Shown: in pieces, positions 34,094-45,956 of the stretch | Position numbering within the stretch: the first letter of the stretch is position 1 | Layout: each line of letters opens with the position of its first letter | Assembly: GCA_027422505.1 (NCBI GenBank) | Contig: JAPQWV010000005.1 | Coordinates: 17,891,001 to 17,955,000 of the forward strand | Source of the DNA: Craterostigma plantagineum | Lineage: Eukaryota; Streptophyta; Magnoliopsida; Lamiales; Linderniaceae | Direction: 5' to 3' | Length of the DNA: 64,000 bases | Made by a program: the position numbers and the translations under genes | The notes under the pieces: generated by a model | Databases searched by the model: none | What the model saw: the letters and a program-made list of their open reading frames with translations, nothing else | What the model was told of the DNA's origin: nothing

Positions 34094-35941
34094 AGTGGTA
34101 TCAGAGCTTAGGATATAGGTTCTGCAGACTGTCCATGTACACACACTCAAAAGCACGGAAGCGGCCTTGCTTGTAAGTTTTATGTTTCTATGAATTTCTT
34201 GTATTACATGATTGGTTAATTTAGGAACGTTAGGATAAAAGAACAATGGGTAGAACAAGAGGTGAGAATAGCGGAGGTGCAGATAAAAGCAAAGAATCCG
34301 CAGCTCCTACTGATAGTCGGGATGCGACTATCCTTCAACTCGCGGAACTAGTCCGCCAACAATCTGCCCAAATTCAGGAACTAATTCAGCAACAAAACGC
34401 TGACAGACAATCAAGTAACGGACCCCCTCAGGCCGACAGAATCGAAATGATCGGGGAAAGATTTCGTAAACTTAACCCCCCAACCTTTGAAGATGCTGCT
34501 GACCCAACCTCGGCTGAGGATTGGCTCCGAACCCTAGAAACTACGTTCCAACATAGCCGTACCCCTGAAACAGAAAAGGTCTTGTGCGCTATCTACCTAT
34601 TAAGGGGAAGCGCAGGTCATTGGTGGGACACAATCCTGATTCTCGAAGATCCCTTGACAATGACCTGGGAGCGTTTCAACGAACTTTTCCGAAATAAGTA
34701 TTTCACTGCTCCCGTTCGAGCCCAAAGGATGAACGAGTTCATCAATCTCCGCCAGGGAGCAATGACGGTAGCAGAGTATATTAGGAAATTCGAACAGTTA
34801 TCTCGATTCGCCACCCACATGGTGAGCACCGACTCGCTGAAAATTGAGCGTTTTATGGAAGGCCTGAAGCCAGAACTCTATCGTGATGTTGGCATGGCTG
34901 GATTCCAAGGAGTTACGTATGCCCAAATGGCGGAACGAGCCTTGATGGCTGAACAAGCTGAAAGCCGAATTGTACGAGCCCAGGAGATTAAAAGGAAGTT
35001 CGAACAAGAAACAAAAGGGGACGGAAATAACCCGAAGAAACCGTTCATTCCTAAGAACGTGAAGCCTAATTTCCAAAAACGCCCTGGACCACCCCGACAG
35101 CCTAATCCGAATCAAGGAAGACCCCAACCGGAATCACCTAAATGTGCACGGCGCCATCTAGGCGTCTGTTTCTCCCAAAACGCCACCTGTTTTTAAATGT
35201 GGCAAGACAGGTCACTACTCCGTAGCGTGCCCAGAGAATGCATCTGGAAGACAGGGAGCAAGTCAGGCCAAGCCGCTGACGGCCCCCGCTCGAGTATACA
35301 TGCTCACAGCGGAAGAAGCTGAAAACAATCAGTCCGAGATGGAAGGTACCCTTCTAACCGATTAAACCTCAACATGCATTCTAGTGGACTTAGGAGCCAC
35401 ATTTTCTCTTGAATCCACCACTTATGTGGTAAGACTCGGAATCTCTTTTAGCCGACTTGGTTGCTACTAGTTCGAGTGTCGACCTGAATCGTAATCGTAA
35501 TAGATAGGCTTCCGAAATAGGAAGTCATACCTTAATTCCTAAAACCTAAGATCCAATAGTATTGAGGTATAATCCTATGCCCCAATCTTTTGCTCATCTT
35601 GAGAAACATATTCGTTCCGTATCAGAATGGCGCAGTGGAAGCGTGTTGGATGCTAATAACTTTCGGTCTCTGCCTAAGTTAGAATTATAGGAATTCTTGT
35701 TGACTCTTGTTAACTCTTCGAGGTAATATTGGTTCCACTAACTGGAACAATCTTCCTATCTATTCCATCAGGATCCTAATCCTTTCTATCCTCGAAAATT
35801 ATTTGAGATTCCTTGATGACTTCCTAGGGTGAATTTCTATCACCTAACCAAGCCAGCTCAATTCCCTACTGATCGTTACCCTGAATTAATTATTCCAGTC
35901 GACGGAATTTCGGGGGCGAAATTCTTTTAAGGGAGGGAGGA
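34094..35941 (+). other. Body 2: primer binding site, gag remnant, protease stub, polypurine tract
   Basis: Near-identical to body 1, with about ten substitutions and two single-base indels by eye over 1.85 kb. Primer binding site at 34096-34107, protease stub around 35375, polypurine tract just before 35942. Confidence 0.75.
34246..35196 (+). pseudogene. Gypsy gag, copy 2 (frameshifted before the zinc knuckle)
   Basis: Open from MGRTRGENSGG through a Gln-rich probable coiled coil (LAELVRQQSAQIQELIQQQ), the Gag domain and the basic Pro-rich linker. An extra T in a T-run at ~35190 (T5, where copy 1 has T4) causes a stop at 35196. The CCHC knuckle lies just downstream in another frame. About 316 residues would be made. 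The lesion is at the opposite end from that in copy 1. Confidence 0.85.
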
Positions 35942-38900
35942 TGTAATACCCGTAAAATTTAATTACGGGATTTTGATTTAATTAACAGAGAATTAGAAAT
36001 TTTGCGGGATTAATTAAATAGAGAAGCTAGGAATTTGGGTGAAGACTTTGTTTATTTATAACACATAATTACTTTAAACGTGACGAATGATACAATGCTT
36101 TCATGTTTTCATGCTTTAAAGTGAATTATGTGTTGATATGATTCCATATTACCTGATTTATAATTTCCTCTATGTGTTATATGAATTATGACTTACATAA
36201 TGAATTTAGAACTTAGAAAATTTTAGAGGTCTTACATGTATAGAGGAAGCTTTAGCGAAGAATTAATTAAAGTAAATTAGTATAAGATGGTATGAAATAG
36301 TTTCAATTGATTTTGGACTAAGAATCGATCAATTAAAGGTAGGAATCGACTGATTCTATGTTTATAGATAGCAGAATCGATCGGTTGTGAGGGTGGAAAC
36401 ATAAGTGATTGTATAGAAAGTATAATCGATCGATTCAATATATAGATATACCTGAGTATACCTAACAATCACCAATGAATGAAGTTTAAGAAGAGAAATC
36501 GATCGATTGATGAACATGGAATGAGAAATCGATCGAATCTTATATCTATTAATAATGAAATTGTCGAGCAATCAAATTAGGAGAATCGGGCGATTGATGT
36601 ATGTGGTGTAGAGAGGAATCGATCGATTATTGTTGTGTGCTATGATTGAATATATTTAAATTAAATCGATCAACTCACAAGGCTTAGAAATAGTTCGATC
36701 AATTTATGTACGTTGAAAAGAGCTTCAATCGATACATAATATGTTGAATTTAGACCAATCATTACTCATGTAGAGTTGAATAAATAAAAGCCACGTAAGG
36801 GTTTCTTAACATGTGAGGTAAAGATACTAGCTTAGTCACCTACTTGTCAACTCAATAACCAATTTCCAAGCTCCCATGTTGATCTAATAGATTGAGTAAT
36901 TCATAGAAAAAGTATGATCATAAGATAAAGACCATTAAAAACTTCAACGGGGAAATTCAAGACTCTTTCGTAAGCTTGGAAGTAGGTATACTTTCTTACC
37001 TTAATTTTATGCTTTAATTATAGACTTAACGTGTTCTAAGGATTATTAAACACAAGAAAGGCTAGTTGTTTAGGTATTTATATAAAGGCTAAGTTTCGAA
37101 GGTCTTGAAATATTAAGACTCTTAGGGTATTTAAAGTGTTCTTGATGAAAACCCTAATTGTGGAGCTTCAATTCATGTTAACATTGTGGTTGCTTAGATT
37201 TGTGTAGGCTCACGTCTGAAAGTTAATAAACTTGAAGTTACTTTCTAATAGGAAGAACAAGAGAGTAGATAAAATACTAAGGGTCTGAACGTTGGAATAC
37301 TTAGTGAAAATAGATTCGGACATTTAACTTGGTATTAATTCTTATTATTGGATATGTTCTTCGGTAGAATCTCGAGATTTAAGTCAAAGTCATATCGAGA
37401 TTGTCCTCAAAGATGATATCGAAACCCTTATGTATTATTTAATATTGAAATCTTATATCGAGATCTATCTTGAATAACAATGTCGAGCTCTTAAATATAA
37501 TGTCGAGATCCATGACATCGAAATACACATCTCGACATATTACTTATAATATCGATATCCATCTTCAAGTATTTTATGATCTAATATCGAAATCATATCA
37601 AATGTCGAGATTTAGCTTTAAGGTTGGCTTCGAAGATTTATTCTATATCGAGTTTCATATCGAGATTTATCTCATGAACATATCAAAATCTTGTGCATAC
37701 TATATCAAGATGTATCTAACCCAAGCTCGAAATCCTTAAGCATTATTTAATTAATATCGAATTCAGTATATATTATATCGAGATCCACTTCAAGTTGGGT
37801 TTCGAAATGTTATGTACTATTTAACTAATTTGGAACTATGTCTAATAGGATTCGTAATGGTACTTTTCAATTCAAATTAAAATATTCAGAATTATAAGGT
37901 TAAGGTTTCGAAATTCATAAAAGTCGAAACTATGATTTTCAAATTAAGTCAATTTCGTGAAATTATTATTAGACTAACAAACCCTAATTTTATATATTTC
38001 TATACTTAGGGTTTGAAGGTTAGCAATTTACAAGTACGATAAGCTAAGTAGCTAAGGATACCAGGTAAGTGGAAATCGCAACTACAACACATAATTTTTA
38101 TGTGCATGAAATTATGTGTTATGTGATTTTAAGATTTTATATGACGTGTCTATGTGCTACTATGATTTTATGTGAATTCTTACGTGATTTAATTACGTTA
38201 TACAATGACATGACACGCATATTCATGGCATGAGCATATGCACGCACGACTAGTATGAGAGTCAGGAAGATAGCGTGCATGAGTATAAGATCGCCTGTGA
38301 GCGATGTATATTGGCCGATATGGGCATTTGTGTCGACTCAATGATGAGTCACGGCTCTTCTATGCTACCTAAATATATTACGACGATTCACGAGGCCGAC
38401 TGCCTGATTCACGAAATGCAGGTATATAAATATATTACGGCGATTCACGAGGCCGACTGCCTGATTCACGAGAGGCAGGTATATAAATATATTACGGCGA
38501 TTCACGAGGCCGACTGCCTGATTCACGAGAGGCAGGTATATAAATATATTACGGCGATTCACGAGGCCGACTGCCCGATTCACGAGAGGCAGGTATATAA
38601 ATATATTACGGCGATTCACGAGGCCGACTGCCTGATTCACGAGAGGCAGGTATATAAATATATTACGGCGATTCACGAGGCCGACTGCCTGATTCACGAG
38701 AGGCAGGTAAATACCCCGTAGCGGGAGATGCAACCTGGAGGATGCGACTCGAGGGTATGATTCAATAGCATTGGCGCAAATGCCTTCGCTATTTAGGTCA
38801 CGTGCATTTCATGCATGGTTTTCACTTACTGAGCTTTATAAGCTCATTCCACGTTTTTATGTGTTGTAGGACCCCGCTATCACGGTACGTGATCATTTTC

Positions 38901-39146
38901 ACGGCGAGGCCAACTTTTGAAGCTTCCGGGGGCTTTTGAGATGGAGGCCCAGTAGATAGTTTTATTTTGATACGCTTGCGCGCTTTCCTATGTTATTAGG
39001 ACCCAGGATGATTTTGTAGGAATCGTTACGATTCCTTTTTATAAAAGGAAAAATTTTATCTGAAATCTCATACGATTTATTTCGTTATTACGACATTAGT
39101 CGCGTAGACTAGTTAAGAAATAGTGGTGGAAGGCGGGGCTGCCACA
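35942..39146 (+). repeat. LTR3 of the tandem gypsy element
   Basis: 3205 bp, shortened by a deletion of about 370 bp directly after GAGGGTATGA (38760) and by a second deletion of about 28 bp near 38943, both relative to LTR1 and LTR2. Followed by the GGCTG duplication. The minisatellite at 38371-38708 has 6 copies. Confidence 0.85.
38371..38708. repeat. 57-bp hairpin minisatellite, 6 copies (LTR3)
   Basis: Same unit as in LTR1 and LTR2; the first copy shares the GAAATGCAG variant with LTR1. Confidence 0.9.
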
Positions 39147-39217
39147 GGCTGAGGAAGGAGAGCAAGTCGCGGCTCCCCAGAAGCTCAAGATAAGCGCCGA
39201 CAAGTGTGGCTCAGAGA

Positions 39218-40004
39218 TAGACGTGTTCAAACAATTCACGATTACGGTTCACGGTTATAACCGCCGGTTTACGGTTAGTGAAAATCTATAGTCGTAACCG
39301 ACCGCGGTTACGGTTACGATTTGAACCGCTGGGTTTACGGTTTTAAATATTTTTTATTTTATTTAAAAAAACCAAGAAATATGACTTCAATAAACTAAGA
39401 AAATTAATTTTATTTAACGATGTCGAAAATTTCATTCCATCTTAAAAGAAAAGCCACAATTACACCTTAAAGTCAATAAAAAAAAAATTCGATTGCTCAA
39501 TCTTCGCTTCCGGTAGTGTTCGACGAATACTCGTCATAGCCATCCTTCTTCGTCTGTGTCGTTGAAATAAGGTTCTTGTGTTCTTGCATCGGCCATTGTC
39601 CAATCATCGAGCAAACAATGGTTCTCTAGATTTACAACGATAACATGACCGTTTAGAGTCAATTAAAACAAAAGGAAAAACTGAAAAATAAAAAGAAAGA
39701 TAATTTGGTGTCTGATGACCGTTGAGTGGAATAAAAAAATAATAGTAATACAAGAATAGAAGACGCCCAACAGTCGGTATATAATTAATCATACAAAACT
39801 CAAGTTCAGCCCAAATTTTAAACTCAGCCCAATGCTTTATTTTTATGGTAACCGATGTTTTACGATCTGAGAATTCTGTAACCGTAACCAAATCGTATCA
39901 AATAACGGTTCGATTACGTTTTGAACCGTAACTGTTGGCATAGTTAATCGAACCGTTGCCGGCGGTTCGATTACGATTCCATTACGGTTTTTTGAACACG
40001 TCTA
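39218..40004. mobile_element. hAT MITE with GGTTACGGTT words
   Basis: It begins TAGACGTGTTCAAACAATTC and ends inverted (TTTTTTGAACACGTCTA). The flanks are CTCAGAGA and CTCAGAGG, a 7/8 match for an 8-bp duplication. Subterminal regions are arrays of GGTTACGG/CCGTAACC words. The interior (39350-39840) is AT-rich with no supported gene. Confidence 0.75.
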
Positions 40005-40053
40005 CTCAGAGGTGGAAACATCCGCTATCCCAAAGCCTTTTGACGAATATTGA

Positions 40054-40485
40054 GAGCCGTGTCCGTCTCCATTTCAAGGACCTCTGAAGTCTGAACTTAC
40101 AATTGAAAGACATTCGGGTCTGGCCCGCCCTTTTCGGCCTTACTTTAAAGATAGCTCTCAAATGAAAATGTGAACATGAAACAAAATTTAAATGCAAAAA
40201 ATGATTAAACATATCAATGCGGTGTGGCTTTCATAGTCAACCAGACGTCACCAACTATAGTCGATTATATTTTAGGTAACGGGTATGGGATCCGTTCTAC
40301 ATGTAACACAACCGCAGATTAATTGAAATGGTGATAAACAAATAAATTTAAAACTTATTTTCCTCAATTTAATCACAGCTTTTCTATTATTTCAATATCC
40401 CAATACGACAAACCTTTCTTTAAATTTTTCCCTTTTATAGGCAGGCATTAATAGTTGAATTACAACAAGCCAGAGTTATTTCTCT
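40054..40485. other. Gene-free AT-rich spacer
   Basis: Short spacer between the hAT MITE flank and the next hAT half. No coding frame, repeat or RNA gene seen. Confidence 0.5.
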
Positions 40486-41134
40486 TAGGGGTGAGCAAAA
40501 ATATCCGAAAAGCGGATTCCAATCCGGTTTTCGGTTTTCAAAACTCGAAAAAACGAATATCCGGTTTTAAAAATCAGATCGGATATCCGATCCGATTTAT
40601 TTTAAAATTGACCGGATCGGATACGGATAATGGTTTGTCTAAAATCCGGATATCCGGTATCCGGATTTAAAAATAATCAGCTTTCCTCCGGGCGGTCTAT
40701 TAGCTTACTGGTCGCTCTGGAGTAGCTCGCCGCCTTTTTTCTTTCCTGCTTGCCCTTAAAAAAATAAAAAATAGCCCAAAAAGAAAATGATGGTCCAAAA
40801 AGGAAATAAAAAATCCTCAACGTAGAATATTTAAATTTATATTATTTTATTATTGCAAGAATTGAAATAAAAAGAACATAAAAACATCGAGATGCAAGTT
40901 AAAAAATTAATGTGAATTTGTTGTACTGTGTTTATTATTTATTATGTAATTTTAAATCATAAATTCACATATTGTTTGAAGGGAGAACTTCATTTAAATC
41001 TCTTTCAGCATAACAATCTATCACTTAACTCCCTATCTCAGAAAATTTCACTTAAGGACCAATTAGAAACTTAGCTTTCACATAAGGACCAAGTGGACGA
41101 AACTAACCCCAAAAAATTATAATCTTACGATTTT

Positions 41135-43600
41135 ATCAGGCTTTTTAATTTAAATGATAAAAACAAGAAAGAAAAAAGAAAATCATGAACGAAAGAATAG
41201 ACCCAAATATCCATCACCAAATCCTTCAATGACTCTCCAAAATCGAACACACAAATCAAATACCCACGATAACTCTTCACCATCAATGAATGATTTACGA
41301 TCTTCTCTCTCTTTTAATGCCGGTATGTGATGTTTTCGTTTCGTATCTCTGTTCCATATCGTCCGAAACGAATCGTCTGACCCAAATCTGTAATTTTTTG
41401 TGTGTTAGCTTTTGATTACTTACTCGATTAGGAATATTAGGTCTTGATTTGAGTTATTTGGTCACGATTATTGCGTTTTATGCTTAATCTAAGGCTAATA
41501 TGGTTATTGTCGAATCTAGTTATTTAATCTGGGTATTTTAGTTTCATTTTTGGTGTTTCTACTGGTTTTTAATTAGGAATTACTAATCTGAGCTTTGATA
41601 CGCTATGTGTTTATTTTTGGTACAAGTCGGTCGCATATTCTAGTACAATATATGCATTATAATGGTACAGTAAGTTACTTTGGATTGGTACAACGTATTC
41701 CAACAGAATGATACTAATCGTTTTCAGTTTATGCAGGAATGGCATGCGATGAGGTTTCTGTTAATGCCCGTGATGAGTTGCGGAGGGTCGTATAGTAGTA
41801 ATGCGCAGAAGGTTATCCGTATGCTTTATAGAATAAGATAAGGAGATTTTATGTGTTGGATGTTAGTTATTTGTTTGAAAACTACATTTATTTGTTGGAT
41901 GTTGTGTAAGAACTAACTTGTAATTTACACAATAATGTTTGCCGAATTTTTGAGCTTGATAAGTGAGGTACGGGATAATACAATCATTATGTTGTTTGTT
42001 CCATTCTTTTGTCCAGATGTTGTATATAGGTTATTTTATATTTTTTGGCCTTATATTGGCATATATGTTGATTCAGTTGTTGATATTTGTTTTGAGTATG
42101 TGTTTGCTGTGGTGCAATGTTGGATGTATTCTGACAACAGATAGTGTTTTGCCTGAAATTTTGTTATTCGCTGGTATTTTGGGTATGCTAATAATGTTAA
42201 ACAAGGTACGGTAATCGTGTCTATAAGGTACAATAAACACCTACTAAATGGTACACCAAACGCATTAAAATGGTAAGATATATTAATAGCTGAACAAAAA
42301 GATAGAATAAACTTGGAACATTTTCAGTATTCATCTGGGTACAATAAACTACATATATATGGTACAATATATCTCTACTTTAAGTATAGTCACACGATTC
42401 TCAATGGTACGATATATACACTATATTTGGAACAACTTATCAGGATATGAGTTTTTCATCGTCATTCGAATTATATTTGCTGTCTTTATAGATGTTGAGT
42501 TGCAGGTGCTTTTGTACGTGGTTGTGATGCTTTTGAACATGGCTGTCATGTGTATGTACCAAGATGAGTATCGATATGTTACCAAGTTTAACATCATTAG
42601 TGCACCAAATTATACTGCGATAATGTACAATATTTAGTACTGAGATGGTACCACATTGAACTTTAAAATAAAAAATGCAGACTAATATATGTACCCGATA
42701 TAGTGTTTACACTGTACCTTTATACATTTATTAACCGTATCTAAAATCCTGCATTTACTGTACCACAATTCATATTGAAACTGTACCGTGATTTATCGGT
42801 CCAATTACGTCCATTTTAATACGTCAACCAACAGATTAGTGCCTACAAACAATAAATAAAACAAAAATAATGCAAAAGCATGTACTATAGGGTGATCGTT
42901 CTCATTTAAACAAACAAAATACTCTATAGTGTATTAAATTGTAACAACATTGTTCATCTTCTTCTAATACATTGGACTTCTAATATTAACTACATGAGTA
43001 GAGATGTTACAATATCAAACTTGCTACGAAGTTAACGATATAACTTAGATACATATAAGAATAAGATTTCCCAAAAAATCAAATTTAAATTGGATCGAAT
43101 ATAGCGTAAACATATACACTGTACCATATGTTGTGAAACTAGCGTACTAAAATATGTACGACACCGTACTAAAATATGAATGTTTAATGTATCTACAATA
43201 AGTAGTTTATCGTACCACAAAATCAAATTTACGTTGGATCGAATATAGGGTAAACAAATATAATGTACCATATGTAGTGAAATTAGAGTACCTAAAATAT
43301 GCACGACACCTTACTTAAATGTCAATGTTTAATGTACCTACACTGCGTATTTTATCGTACCACAATCAAGGAGCATTTTGCCTGGGAGAAAGATTGCATC
43401 TTTTGTAAATGCATTGTGTCAGAATAGTTTTTATTCAGTCAGAAATTGTCATAAAGTTTGTTTCCCTTTGTATCCTACTATTTAAGAATTTTATTTATTT
43501 TCTTTTTGTAGATTTAGCGTACCACTTTGAGGTTTTTTTGTGTACCATGTAACTATTGTTTGTTGTTCTGTATTCACTGTTTAGCGTACCATTGCTATAT
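41135..43600. repeat. MULE left arm, GTAC-rich, no gene
   Basis: From 42180 to 42800 at least a dozen GTAC tetramers occur in contexts such as ATGGTACAATATA and TGTACCAC, well above the two to three expected for this length. The arm contains GTTCCATTCTTTTGTCCAG (41997), a word also found at ~12398. Open frames up to 92 codons exist but none is recognisable. Confidence 0.5.
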
Positions 43601-43607
43601 TGTTACT

Positions 43608-45677
43608 TGATGCATAACAAGTTATAATGTTTTATACCCCGTAAAAATGCGTCTTTGGTTTATGTTTGTACAATCATACACGGATATTCTATGCTTATAT
43701 TCCAATTACATGTCTTACAGATTTCCGAGCAAAAATAGACAAAAACAAATAACTCAAGCAAGCAGATCAAGTGGGCGCGTGCGTGAACAAGCTTCAATCG
43801 GCCCACAAATTAGCCCTAAGAAAGATGATAAGGAAGAGACAAGAAAACATCAACCGCTGAAAAAAATAAACACCACCAACCATTCAAACACGCCACTCAT
43901 AGTCAAAGGACAATAAATCAATGTCTTTCTTTCGATATATTTTGGTCTGCTTAAATTCTACAAAGCAAGCTCATTGTCGACAGACCAAAGACAAGAAATA
44001 ACAGAGGAGAGAAAGAAGGGCTAACCTTATACAGACACGCAAGGTTCAAAAGCAGACAAAAGAGAAAGAGAGCTGCGCGAATTCTGAGCTTGATGTCCAA
44101 AGAACGGGATTTCAGCTCCATGTCGAGTGGGAAGAAAGAAAAGAAGGAATCACAGATCCTCTATAAAAACCGAGCTGCTGTCAAACAAGAAGAGGGAGAA
44201 AAAAAAAACAGAGAATCATTGAGGGAGCGTAGCAGTGAGGTAGAGCGAGACAGAGATTTAGCGTAGACGATAGAAAACTGAGAGAGATCGAGGAAGTTCG
44301 CATTTTCACCCAAGCTGTTAGTTCTCAAACCAGATACGAAGGAGCAAGCAGAAGAGAGCGAGAAATCATCCTCAAAAGTATTTCAGTAATCGTTTGCTTT
44401 ATCTTTCCGTTCTGAACTTAGCGTATTATTTTACATCTCAAGACATAATTAATGATTGTCTATTCGGTTTTATGGGTTTGAAAATTACAATTAGTATTGT
44501 TTTTATGTCATAGTTTAATTGGTCGAATCTTTGCTATTTCCATTTTAATCTGTTGGGTGTGCTTCGATTGACTTGATTGCTACTTTTATAAAATAATATA
44601 AGTTCACTAAGTTACAGCAAGATGGTATTAGAGAAAACTATTGTTAGATCTCATAATTGATTTCTTTAATTGGTATTTATGTTTTTAGTCAAAGTTGTTT
44701 CCGTAACTGTTCTCCTCAAAGCCATTAATCGTTTGATGATGTTGTTGCTTGAGTAAGATAAGTATAAATAGTAGAAATCCATATTGGAGTAATAGTAATT
44801 AGTTTTATGTTCCAATATGTCGATCAATTCTATATGCATCTTTATTAATATGTTTAGCGGCTAATTTCCATAGTCGAAGGATTATTCGAAGCCTGGTTTG
44901 TTAAAATTGTGAGATGAAATCGAGCACATTCGTGAAAGCGTGAGTATTCGTTTACCTTTGAATTAATTATATCGATGAGTTTAGGTTAAATAAATAGTGG
45001 CCAATGTTTATGATATCTAGGTAAATCAATAGCTAATTAAAACAACAAATCCGTAATTGTTTGTTAGTTTTAATAAGTAGCAAATAATATTAAACTGCTC
45101 TACTTTCCGTAAGTGTAAGTTATATTATAAGGTTAAACGATTTGATTTTAATAAACCGGCGTCCGAGTTTATTAGTCAATTAATCGGGTCTTTTTGGTAT
45201 TTAACGCTATCGGAACTTTAAACCTTGCAGGGCGTCCCGGAGATTATTTTTCGATTAGGGAAGTAATTATAGAGCGTCTCTTAATTACCGAGAAAGTAAG
45301 AAAAGATTGGTTATTGGGCGTTCGTCGATAACTATAACCGATTATGCTTGCGTTGACATAATATTTTATTAAATCGATGATCAGTTAAATAAATCTAGGT
45401 GGACAATAATTCCTTCGACTATTATTTTATTATTCGTTAGTCTCGATATTTTTGTTTCTCGTTATTCCGTTAAAAACATTATCATCAAAACCCCCCTTAA
45501 TATCATTATTATTATTATTATTATTAATATTACTATTATTATAATTATTGATCGAGTTTGAAATTGGAAATAGATCAACCATTTTCCCTGTGGAGACGAT
45601 CCCTACTTTTGCTATACTAGTATTTAGTGAGTGAATAAGGTGATTAATATTATTTTTGGTTGTTTTCGACGCGACTA
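43608..45677 (+). repeat. Athila 5' LTR
   Basis: 2070 bp, TGATGCATAAC...GCGACTA. It contains an (ATT)n microsatellite near 45503-45540. The short open frame at its start is repeated in the other LTR and is not a gene. Confidence 0.9.
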
Positions 45678-45682
45678 AATTT

Positions 45683-45699
45683 TGGCGCCGTTGCCGGGA
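45683..45699 (+). other. Primer binding site (tRNA-Asp)
   Basis: TGGCGCCGTTGCCGGGA five bases after the LTR, the standard Athila/Tat-type site. Confidence 0.85.
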
Positions 45700-45764
45700 A
45701 GGTGGTGTCTAATTATTTTATTTCTACTTTTAATTCGATTATCATTATTATTATTTTTCAAGCT

Positions 45765-45956
45765 ATGCCCCGTTCTTCTCGTACTGGTATTCTAATCTTT
45801 GATCCAGAGATAGAGAAGACTGCACGAGCAAATCAGAAGGCAAAGAGAGAAAAGGACAAATTGAAAATCTCAATATCCGACGCCACGTCAGACGAGGAAT
45901 TTTCATCAAGCGATATGGAAAATGAACAGCAACAACAACCAGTCCGCCTGACTTGA
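45765..45956 (+). pseudogene. N-terminal gag segment, out of frame with gag-pol
   Basis: ATG at 45765 starts a frame MPRSSRTGILIFDPEIEKTA with a charged, acidic continuation and a run of Gln. It stops at 45956, while the gag-pol frame starts at ATG 45953. Just before the stop the other frame reads PPDLRDMA, so a single-base shift near 45940 would connect the two. This is probably the natural Gag N terminus, cut off by a recent indel. A programmed shift is possible, but I see no obvious slippery site with structure. Confidence 0.55.

Larger units (their letters stand above)
24883..39146 (+). mobile_element. Tandem Gag-only gypsy retrotransposon (LTR-body-LTR-body-LTR)
   Basis: Three direct LTRs (24883-28598, 30445-34093, 35942-39146) alternate with two bodies of 1846 and 1848 bp. 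All LTRs start TGTAATACCCGTAAAATTT and end GGCTGCCACA. GGCTG flanks only the outermost ends (24878-24882, 39147-39151). Each body has a tRNA-iMet primer binding site, a gag frame and a polypurine tract (TTTTAAGGGAGGGAGGA) but no reverse transcriptase, RNase H or integrase. This fits the class known as terminal-repeat elements with a GAG domain, which must rely on an autonomous gypsy partner. Confidence 0.85.
24840..40053 (+). other. Coding-like host fragment split by a retrotransposon array and a hAT MITE
   Basis: If the tandem retroelement (24883-39151, with one GGCTG copy) and the hAT element (39218-40012, with one 8-bp duplication) are removed, the plus strand reads an open stretch of about 40 codons. 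It comes from 24846-24882, 39152-39217 and 40013-40053: acidic and Gly-rich residues (EEEGGGLVEAEEGEQ), then APQKLKISADKCGSEVE, then SAIPKPFDEY and a TGA at 40051. A TGA lies just upstream in the same frame. I do not recognise the protein; it could be the last exon of a disrupted gene or chance. Confidence 0.3.

Noticed and set aside
37975..38012. AAACCCTAA / CTTAGGGTTT words as interstitial telomere repeats
   Set aside because: Only single copies occur in each LTR, not a tandem run.
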